Shown piece after piece: positions 1 through 4,421 of a DNA stretch of 5,725 nucleotides (positions are counted from its first letter, which is position 1; each line of letters opens with the position of its first letter). This stretch comes from Methanobacteriota archaeon (GTDB lineage Archaea > Methanobacteriota > Methanobacteria > Methanobacteriales > Methanobacteriaceae), in NCBI GenBank assembly GCA_023409695.1, contig JAEYQZ010000181.1:1-5725 (forward strand). The letters are read 5' to 3'. Below the pieces are notes generated by a model that had not been told where the DNA came from, searched no databases, and was given only the letters and a program-made list of their open reading frames with translations. The translations under genes were made by a program, and so were the position numbers.

Positions 1-344
1 AATTCTGTTTTCTCTTTATATCGCGGTATCATATGCCAGTGCACATGTGGATTTGGAGGATCATTAAGGTAAGATGAATTCATCAAGCAGCCCCAGTTAA
101 ACATAGTGGAATTAAATGCCGTTTTAAGTGCATACTCTAAATTCTTAACAATTTTACTAAATTCCTGCCATTCATTATCATTTAATCCGGCTAAATCTCC
201 TTCAAACCTTTTTAAAGCTATAACACATGTTCCCAGATTCCTTTGATCAGGTGCAAGTAGGATAATCCAGTATTCTGTTTCAGCTATTAAATCCCCATAA
301 TTATAGTCCTTTAATTTTTCAAAATACTTGCATTCCATATCCAT
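1..344 (-). CDS. HIT-family nucleotide hydrolase (5' part, cut by window edge)
   Basis: The reading frame encodes 114 residues and runs off the window start. It contains the histidine-triad signature HVHWHMI, with His100, His102 and His104 as the H-x-H-x-H core, preceded by a conserved-looking NDPPNP stretch. The HIT superfamily hydrolyses or transfers nucleoside phosphates (for example diadenosine polyphosphates or nucleoside phosphoramidates), using the middle histidine as nucleophile; the substrate here cannot be told. An in-frame stop at 360-362 limits the start to the ATG at 344 or at 338. An AGGA at 350-353 lies 5 bases before 344, so I chose 344 (MDMECKYFEK). A HIT protein is normally about 110-160 residues, so only a short C-terminal tail is missing. 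It is divergent from the DUF2769-type gene and shares a 129-base upstream region with it. The family is secure; the exact activity is open. Confidence 0.9.
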   Translation of the reverse strand, partial: MDMECKYFEKLKDYNYGDLIAETEYWIILLAPDQRNLGTCVIALKRFEGDLAGLNDNEWQEFSKIVKNLEYALKTAFNSTMFNWGCLMNSSYLNDPPNPHVHWHMIPRYKEKTE

Positions 345-473
345 TCCATTCCTGGCGTTTTATATTAATAATATACTGCATAGATACATTTTAATTTTAT
401 TGGCATTGAATTTTTATTAAATTTACAGCATCATTTAATACATCCAAAATTCAAAAATATAACCTAGAGTATT
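345..473. promoter_or_regulatory. Divergent promoter region between HIT gene and DUF2769-type gene
   Basis: These 129 bases separate two divergent genes and are very AT-rich. On the minus strand, a TATTATTAATATAAAA stretch over about 358-373 and another AT-rich block near 385-405 could serve as TATA elements for the HIT gene. On the plus strand, TTTTTATTAAATTTA at 411-425 and AAAAATATAA at 453-462 are possible boxes for the gene at 474. The plus gene has no convincing Shine-Dalgarno sequence before its ATG (AACCTAGAGTATT), so a short-leader or leaderless transcript is possible. Individual boxes cannot be fixed by eye in such AT-rich DNA. Confidence 0.4.
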
Positions 474-779
474 ATGAAATTTGAGGATTTAACAGCCCAA
501 TTAACTAAAATGAGTCCTGCAGATAAAGATAGATTCATTGCAGAGTTAAAGAAGGATTGTATCTGCCATGAATGTCCAACATATAATACATGTACACAAA
601 AGAGCAAAGAACTTCTTTTCTGCATTTCAGGTGAAAGCAGGTGCCCAATGGATGAAAGGATATGTCTATGTCCCAAAGATTGCAGTGTACATCAAAAATA
701 TGATCTGAAGTTATCCTTTTACTGCTCAAGAGGTAAAGAAGTAGAAAGACGTGATGAAATGTATACAATAAATATATAA
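474..779 (+). CDS. Small cysteine-rich protein, DUF2769-type
   Basis: This 101-residue protein has ten cysteines: Cys29, 31, 34, 40, 50, 57, 64, 66, 70 and 84. They are arranged as C-x-C-x2-C-x5-C, then single Cys, then C-x-C-x3-C, then a final Cys, and the core carries the phrase CHECPTYNTC. I recognise this pattern as the DUF2769 family of cysteine-rich archaeal proteins, whose function is unknown. The spacing suggests a metal- or iron-sulfur-binding fold, which is inference. Residues 1-27 form a charged, probably helical N-terminus (LTAQLTKMSPADKDRFIAEL). There is no signal peptide or membrane segment, so it should be cytoplasmic. No strong ribosome site precedes the ATG. The deacetylase-like gene begins 23 bases after the stop, so the two are probably co-transcribed. 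The regular cysteine spacing argues strongly for a real gene. Confidence 0.8.
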   Translation: MKFEDLTAQLTKMSPADKDRFIAELKKDCICHECPTYNTCTQKSKELLFCISGESRCPMDERICLCPKDCSVHQKYDLKLSFYCSRGKEVERRDEMYTINI

Positions 780-791
780 TAAATAAAAAAT

Positions 792-796
792 AGGTG
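792..796 (+). promoter_or_regulatory. Ribosome binding site setting the TTG start at 803
   Basis: AGGTG matches the GGAGGTGA type of archaeal Shine-Dalgarno sequence and ends 6 bases before TTG 803. The in-frame GTG at 794 that would lengthen the protein by three residues lies inside this site, so it is unlikely to be the start. Confidence 0.65.
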
Positions 797-802
797 TTTG
801 AG

Positions 803-1819
803 TTGAATGCACTTGTTTACTGCCAGGATTATAAAAAGCATGATACTGGAAACCATCCTGAAAACAAAGAACGTTTAAATGCCATAATTAATTCTCTAAA
901 AAATGAAAGTATTCTCAATAAAATCCATTGCATTTGCCCTCCAGCCGCAACAAAAGAGGATATTTTAAGAGTTCATTCCAAAGTTCACGTTGAACACATT
1001 AAATCTTTCTGCCAGAATGGAGGAGGATATATAGACTATGACACGTATGCATCTCCCCAAACTTACGAAATTGCAAAACTTGCAGCCGGCGGGGCAATTA
1101 AAGCAGCAGATTTAGTTTTAAATGGATATAAAAGTGCATATGCAGTTTTAAGACCGCCAGGACACCATGCGACAAGAGATAAATCCATGGGATTTTGTAT
1201 ATTTAATAACCTGGCCATATCTTTAGAATATTTAAGGCAAGAACGTAAAATCAAGAAATTTTTTATATTTGATTTTGATGTCCATTTTGGAAATGGAACA
1301 TCAGAAATATTCTACGAGGATCCGAATGTCTTTTATATTTCCATTCATCAAAATCCAAGAACATTATTTCCTGGAGATGGATTTATAGAAGAAATTGGTA
1401 AAGGCGATGGCGAAGGTTATAATTTAAACATTCCAATGGCCCCAGGATCAACTACAGATGATTATATTTACATTCTAGATAAAATTCTTGAACCTGCCAC
1501 ATCTAAATTTGATGCAGACTTTTATTTTATGGATGTTGGGTTTGATGGGCATGTAGATGATCCACTTTCAAGTTTATCTCTTACTGATGAGTTCTATGAA
1601 TATATAGCAGGTAAAATGACTGGCATTGCAGGTTCATTAGCGCTAATTTTAGAAGGAGGGTACAACTTAAACATTCTTTCACGGTGTAATGTTAAAATGA
1701 TAAATGCACTAAATAATATAAGCCATGATAATTATAAACATGAACTGAAAGTTTTAGAAAGTACAAAGAATACTTTTAATAAAATAAAAGATGTATTTTC
1801 GCCATTTTATGAATTTTAG
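803..1819 (+). CDS. Histone deacetylase-like (class II/AcuC-type) zinc amidohydrolase
   Basis: The 338-residue protein covers a full arginase/deacetylase-fold domain, the usual length of stand-alone prokaryotic enzymes. Visible motifs in order (TTG start numbering): HPENKERL (18-25), RPPGHHA with the paired active-site His121/His122, DFDVHFGNGT with metal ligands Asp159 and His161 and charge-relay Asp157, GFDGHVDDPL with the third metal ligand Asp248, and LEGGYN with catalytic Tyr287. By homology it removes acetyl groups from lysines or from small amines such as polyamines, using zinc. Asn164 in GNGT is the class II form. The substrate is unknown: candidates include archaeal histones or other DNA-binding proteins, enzymes, or acetylpolyamines. 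Two positions differ from the commonest pattern: Phe162 where a second His is usual, and DVGFD where SAGFD is usual; no ligand is lost. It follows the cysteine-rich gene by 23 bases. The start is TTG because the upstream GTG 794 overlaps the ribosome site. Confidence 0.93.
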   Translation: MNALVYCQDYKKHDTGNHPENKERLNAIINSLKNESILNKIHCICPPAATKEDILRVHSKVHVEHIKSFCQNGGGYIDYDTYASPQTYEIAKLAAGGAIKAADLVLNGYKSAYAVLRPPGHHATRDKSMGFCIFNNLAISLEYLRQERKIKKFFIFDFDVHFGNGTSEIFYEDPNVFYISIHQNPRTLFPGDGFIEEIGKGDGEGYNLNIPMAPGSTTDDYIYILDKILEPATSKFDADFYFMDVGFDGHVDDPLSSLSLTDEFYEYIAGKMTGIAGSLALILEGGYNLNILSRCNVKMINALNNISHDNYKHELKVLESTKNTFNKIKDVFSPFYEF

Positions 1820-1834
1820 GTCTTATCTTAATCA

Positions 1835-1855
1835 ACGAGGAAATATAAATTAAGG
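1835..1855 (+). promoter_or_regulatory. Possible promoter (TATA-like) of the DUF2100-type gene
   Basis: The 100 bases between the deacetylase and the next gene contain a purine-rich GAGGAAA run leading into ATATAAAT (1842-1850), which resembles an archaeal BRE plus TATA box. Transcription would start about 25 bases downstream, near 1870, leaving a leader of about 50 bases. A second AT-rich stretch, TTAAATAAATATTA at 1856-1869, is an alternative. Confidence 0.4.
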
Positions 1856-1909
1856 TTAAATAAATATTAACACATCAAAGAATTATTTTCTCCATACAAT
1901 TTAATTAAC

Positions 1910-1915
1910 GGTGAT
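1910..1915 (+). promoter_or_regulatory. Ribosome binding site setting the ATG start at 1920
   Basis: GGTGAT matches the anti-Shine-Dalgarno complement exactly and sits 4 bases before ATG 1920. The in-frame GTG at 1911 is part of this site, so the longer frame beginning there is an artefact. Confidence 0.8.
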
Positions 1916-1919
1916 ATTT

Positions 1920-2600
1920 ATGGAAAAACTAAGACTCCATCAAGCTCAATTACTAATTGAAGAAGCAGGAAAATCTAAAACCACAGGTGAAAAATTTAAA
2001 AGCCCCAAAGAAGGAAATATAGATGTTAAGCTCTTTGGAGAAATTTTAGATGAACTCATTGAAGCAGAGGAATTTATTTATTCAAGCAGGCCCTCCCATA
2101 AACTCAATGAAAATGATGCGAACTTATTTTGCGGGAAAATTTTAAACGTGAGAAATAAAATAGATGGCATGCTTGCGGATTTTGGAGTCATCGAAAAGGA
2201 AAGTATTGAAGAAGAGATTAAAAAATTATCTGAAGGTCTTTTAATTTTAACAAGTAAAGGAAACTTTAGAAAAATGATATCCAAGTTCGGAGTTGATGCC
2301 CAACAGATACTTGTTGCAGGTGTACCTCTTGAAGTAGAAGATATGAAAATCATCAATCCTAAGATTCCTGAAGCTGCGTTAGGGGCAATTTCAAAGAAAA
2401 TAGAGCACGTGAAAAATGACATAAATAGAAAAATGAGCAGCCTTAGCTTAGAAAAGATTTTAGTGATTATTGAATCAGATAAAGCAAGCGAACTTCTTGG
2501 TAAAAGAGCAGAAGAGATTTACGATGCAAATGTAGTTACCTTAGATAATTTAAAAGACTTGACACCAGAAGAATTTAAAGATATAATAATCAAAATTTAA
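1920..2600 (+). CDS. Conserved archaeal hypothetical protein, probably DUF2100
   Basis: This 226-residue protein resembles, from memory, the DUF2100 family of methanogen proteins of unknown function; I am not certain of the number. It is soluble and highly charged, with no signal peptide, membrane span or cysteine cluster (a single Cys71). Residues 1-107 look mainly helical, with charged segments such as GEILDELIEAEEFIYSS and ESIEEEIKKLSEG. A second part begins with the strand-like LLILTSKGNFRKMISKFG (107-124), continues through VAGVPLEVEDMKIINPKIPE (132-151) and ends with KILVIIESDKASELLGKRAE (179-198). The alternation of hydrophobic strands and helices suggests an alpha/beta domain, but I see no catalytic or nucleotide-binding motif. 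The start is fixed by GGTGAT at 1910. It looks monocistronic, with its own upstream region and a terminator-like hairpin after it. No function is assigned. Confidence 0.75.
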   Translation: MEKLRLHQAQLLIEEAGKSKTTGEKFKSPKEGNIDVKLFGEILDELIEAEEFIYSSRPSHKLNENDANLFCGKILNVRNKIDGMLADFGVIEKESIEEEIKKLSEGLLILTSKGNFRKMISKFGVDAQQILVAGVPLEVEDMKIINPKIPEAALGAISKKIEHVKNDINRKMSSLSLEKILVIIESDKASELLGKRAEEIYDANVVTLDNLKDLTPEEFKDIIIKI

Positions 2601-2612
2601 GTTTTATCTAAT

Positions 2613-2680
2613 TGGAAGTGATACATCTAATATCTTCCATTTAAAGTATTTCAGTACTAAATTTATTTTTATTTTACTTT
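2613..2680 (+). terminator. Hairpin and T-rich tract after the DUF2100-type gene
   Basis: TGGAAG (2613-2618) and CTTCCA (2634-2639) form a perfect 6-bp stem with a 15-base loop, starting 13 bases after the stop codon. Further on, ATTTATTTTTATTTTACTTT (2661-2680) is the kind of T-rich tract at which archaeal RNA polymerase stops. The hairpin is weak; the T-rich tract is the stronger part of the argument. Confidence 0.45.
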
Positions 2681-2783
2681 GAAAATGGTTTTAATGAATA
2701 TTTAATGATAATTTGATTACCTTTATAAATCATTAATCAGTATTTAAAATTATAAATAATTAAAAAACTAAAGATATAAAAAA

Positions 2784-2794
2784 TTGATTATCAA
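2784..2794. repeat. TTGAT-T-ATCAA palindrome, first copy of TGATTATCA
   Basis: This is an 11-base palindrome around a single central base. Its core TGATTATCA (2785-2793) recurs exactly at 2901-2909, just before the mptA ribosome site. Two copies of an identical small palindrome in one upstream region suggest a protein binding site, though AT-rich sequence makes chance copies less rare. Confidence 0.4.
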
Positions 2795-2802
2795 ATTAGA
2801 TA

Positions 2803-2841
2803 TACTAAATTATCATCATATTCAATATTGATAGTTTAGTA
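2803..2841. promoter_or_regulatory. 13-bp near-perfect inverted repeat upstream of mptA (putative operator)
   Basis: TACTAAATTATCA (2803-2815) is matched by TGATAGTTTAGTA (2829-2841), whose reverse complement is TACTAAACTATCA. Twelve of 13 pairs match and the remaining pair would be a U-G wobble in RNA; the spacer is 13 bases. It lies 85-123 bases before the mptA start. It could be an operator for a dimeric regulator, or a hairpin if transcription starts further upstream. It is not followed by a T-run, so it is a poor terminator. Confidence 0.5.
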
Positions 2842-2856
2842 ATACTAAAAAAATGG

Positions 2857-2868
2857 TTAATTTATGAT
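2857..2868 (+). promoter_or_regulatory. Possible TATA box of mptA
   Basis: TTAATTTATGAT is a TATA-like stretch that would place the transcription start near 2885-2890, giving a leader of about 35-40 bases. Other AT-rich candidates exist at 2724-2730 and 2749-2758; those would give leaders well over 130 bases that include the inverted repeat. The sequence alone does not decide. Confidence 0.3.
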
Positions 2869-2893
2869 CTACTTAAACATTTAAGTTCTAAAA

Positions 2894-2909
2894 TACTAAA
2901 TGATTATCA
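2894..2909. promoter_or_regulatory. Third TACTAAA/TATCA element, abutting the mptA ribosome site
   Basis: TACTAAATGATTATCA repeats the composite seen in the upstream inverted repeat (TACTAAAT-TATCA) with three extra bases (GAT) inside, and contains the exact palindrome TGATTATCA (2901-2909). It ends three bases before the GGGGTGA ribosome site, so a protein bound here could block transcription or translation of mptA. Confidence 0.4.
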
Positions 2910-2912
2910 ATC

Positions 2913-2919
2913 GGGGTGA
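2913..2919 (+). promoter_or_regulatory. Ribosome binding site supporting the TTG start of mptA
   Basis: GGGGTGA lies 6 bases before TTG 2926. No ATG or GTG nearby gives the family's N-terminal sequence in frame, so this site decides in favour of the unusual TTG start. Confidence 0.8.
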
Positions 2920-2925
2920 AAAATT

Positions 2926-3903
2926 TTGTCTATCACATGTTTTCCAGACACACAAGATAAAGTACCCACTATCCCTGTACATCTTACAAGGGTCGGAGTT
3001 AGCGGGGTTAAAAAACTTTTAAAAATTGAAAGAGAAGGGAAAAGACCCATAGTACTTCTACCTACCTTCGACGCCTTTGTGGATCTTCCAAGTACACAAA
3101 GAGGGATCCACATGTCCAGGAACCCGGAAGCTATTAGCGAAGTTCTTCAAGAAGCTATGGAAAGCACAGCAGTTGAAATAGAAAATGTATGTGCTGAAAT
3201 AGTAAGTCTTCTTCTTAAGAAACACAAATACGCAAGAAGGGCAGAAGTAAGCATGAAAAGCGATTTCATGTTCATAAAAAAGTCTCCTGTTACAAAAATG
3301 AAAACCCAGGAAATGACCAAAATCATGGCAGACGCCAGCGGTTACAGAGACGGGGATAAAGTTGTAATAAGAAGGATGATCGGTGCTGAGGTTGTCGGAA
3401 TGACAGCATGCCCTTGTGCACAGGAATCTATTAAAGAAAGTTCAAGACAGAAACTTCTTGAGTTTTTAGATGAAGAAACAACCGAAAAAGTCTTAAATAC
3501 CGTATCTCTTGCATCACACAACCAGAGAGGCAGAGGAATGATCATGATAGAAGTCCCAGAGCAGCATATGATCCGTGGTGAAGACCTTATAAGGATTATA
3601 GAAGACTCAATGAGCTCTTCAGTATGCGAACTTCTTAAGAGATCCGATGAAAATGCAGTTGTGGTCCATGCGCATGAACATCCAATGTTTGTTGAAGACT
3701 GCGTAAGAAATATGGTGCAGAAGATCGTGAATGAATATTCTCACCTTCCAGATGATACATTAGTAACTGTAAGACAGATAAATGAAGAAAGTATACACCG
3801 TCATAACGCATTTGCAGAAAAAGTCGCAATGTTAGGTGAGCTAAAGTACGAAATTGAAGGTATAGAAGAAGATAATCAGTCTGCTAAAACAATTTGTAAC
3901 TGA
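2926..3903 (+). CDS. mptA: GTP cyclohydrolase MptA (GTP cyclohydrolase IV)
   Basis: This 325-residue protein is the archaeal MptA branch of the FolE2-type GTP cyclohydrolase family. MptA is Fe(II)-dependent and converts GTP to 7,8-dihydroneopterin 2',3'-cyclic phosphate, the first committed step to tetrahydromethanopterin, in the cytoplasm. Visible hallmarks are the N-terminal FPDTQD and IPVHLTRVGVSGVKK, the FVDLPSTQRGIHMSRNPE stretch (51-68), the CPC motif at Cys162/Cys164 (TACPCAQES), the SHNQRGRG motif (His198), SSVCELLKRSDE (231-242) with its conserved Glu235, the HAHEHPMFVEDCVR segment (248-261), and HRHNAFAE near the C-terminus (291-298). The length is normal and no key motif is missing. 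It starts with TTG after a strong GGGGTGA. The upstream region carries repeated operator-like elements. The DUF2120-type gene follows after 23 bases with its own ribosome site, indicating one transcript. Confidence 0.97.
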   Translation: MSITCFPDTQDKVPTIPVHLTRVGVSGVKKLLKIEREGKRPIVLLPTFDAFVDLPSTQRGIHMSRNPEAISEVLQEAMESTAVEIENVCAEIVSLLLKKHKYARRAEVSMKSDFMFIKKSPVTKMKTQEMTKIMADASGYRDGDKVVIRRMIGAEVVGMTACPCAQESIKESSRQKLLEFLDEETTEKVLNTVSLASHNQRGRGMIMIEVPEQHMIRGEDLIRIIEDSMSSSVCELLKRSDENAVVVHAHEHPMFVEDCVRNMVQKIVNEYSHLPDDTLVTVRQINEESIHRHNAFAEKVAMLGELKYEIEGIEEDNQSAKTICN

Positions 3904-3912
3904 GATCATTTT

Positions 3913-3920
3913 GGAGAGGA
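3913..3920 (+). promoter_or_regulatory. Ribosome binding site setting the GTG start at 3927
   Basis: GGAGAGGA lies 6 bases before GTG 3927, within the 23-base gap after mptA. Its strength and spacing support the GTG start, and the short gap supports co-transcription with mptA. Confidence 0.8.
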
Positions 3921-3926
3921 TACTAA

Positions 3927-4361
3927 GTGAAGCCAATACACAAAATTGCAGGTCAGGTAATGGGCGATTTAGAAGCATTCCATGGATCAAAACCTGCTAT
4001 AGATGCAGATAATATTCTCATTGTAAGAGGAATGTCAAGAAAACAATTCAATGAAGAACTGGATGAAGTTCTTTCAAATCTTTTAAAAAATCTCGGTGCA
4101 CGCCAGATAGATATGTTTTCTGAAGAAGGCGGGAACATCATCGGAATAATGGACGAAAGAATAAGAGAAAGCATTAACATTCCAAGCGAAACCGACATTA
4201 CCGGAGTATATCGACTTAAAGAATCTTTAGAAGCAATGAATTGTAATGTAGCATATACATTAGGTCTCATTGATAATATTGGGGCTTTTATCGTTACATG
4301 GAAAGATAAAAGTGGAATAGGCCCGCAGTTCGTTGAAGTTGTTGTTGCAAATATGGAATGA
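3927..4361 (+). CDS. Conserved methanogen protein downstream of mptA, probably DUF2120
   Basis: This 144-residue protein appears to belong to the DUF2120 family of uncharacterised methanogen proteins; the assignment is from recalled sequence resemblance and is moderately sure. It begins MKPIHKIAGQVMGDLEAFHG, has an early hydrophobic strand (NILIVRGMSR, 29-38), a charged helical segment (41-60), and ends in a strand-rich part with NVAYTLGLIDNIGAFIVTW (107-125) and GPQFVEVVVANME (132-144). There is one cysteine (Cys106), no obvious catalytic or nucleotide motif, no signal peptide and no transmembrane helix, so it is probably cytoplasmic. It sits 23 bases behind mptA with a strong ribosome site, so both are probably made from one mRNA. 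A role linked to methanopterin synthesis or use is possible from context only; no function is claimed. Confidence 0.8.
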   Translation: MKPIHKIAGQVMGDLEAFHGSKPAIDADNILIVRGMSRKQFNEELDEVLSNLLKNLGARQIDMFSEEGGNIIGIMDERIRESINIPSETDITGVYRLKESLEAMNCNVAYTLGLIDNIGAFIVTWKDKSGIGPQFVEVVVANME

Positions 4362-4371
4362 TAAACTTCAC

Positions 4372-4395
4372 TTCTTTTTTTATAAATTTTTAAAT
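4372..4395 (+). promoter_or_regulatory. T-rich tract and TATA box between the mptA operon and cofG
   Basis: TTCTTTTTTTATAAATTTTTAAA starts 10 bases after the preceding stop codon. The T-run (4375-4381) is a plausible archaeal terminator for the mptA transcript. TATAAATTTT (4381-4390) is the best TATA box in the 60-base gap and would start transcription near 4407-4412, about 10-15 bases before ATG 4422. The two functions may overlap; alternatively cofG is partly read through from mptA. Confidence 0.5.
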
Positions 4396-4421
4396 TACTA
4401 TTTTTACAAGTGGATGATAAC

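Larger units (their letters stand above)
2601..2925. other. 325-base gene-free, AT-rich intergenic region
   Basis: No convincing reading frame and no GC-rich island of the kind that marks structured RNA in AT-rich archaea was seen on either strand. The left part (2613-2680) holds a terminator-like hairpin and T-rich tract. The middle (about 2690-2800) is nearly pure A/T, with TATA-like stretches at 2724-2730 (TTATAAA) and 2749-2758 (ATTATAAATA). The right part (2784-2910) contains repeated TACTAAA and TGATTATCA elements and ends at the mptA ribosome site. It therefore looks like a terminator plus an unusually long regulatory region for mptA. Confidence 0.7.

Noticed and set aside
464..768. 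Two minus-strand open frames antisense to the cysteine-rich gene
   Set aside because: The plus frame has regularly spaced cysteines expected of a metal-binding family; the antisense frames have no such order.
2078..2422. 114-codon open frame on the minus strand inside the DUF2100-type gene
   Set aside because: It lies wholly inside a plus-strand gene with an ideal ribosome site; the composition is shadow-like and no motif is visible.
2690..2910. CRISPR array or tandem repeat locus suggested by the repeated TACTAAA words
   Set aside because: The repeated unit is only 7-16 bases, unevenly spaced and partly inverted; there are no uniform repeats with spacers and no cas genes.
2601..2925. A small RNA gene or riboswitch in the long gap before mptA
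   Set aside because: No GC-rich structured island or known riboswitch core was recognised; only short AT-rich inverted repeats are present. A leader hairpin remains possible and is listed separately.
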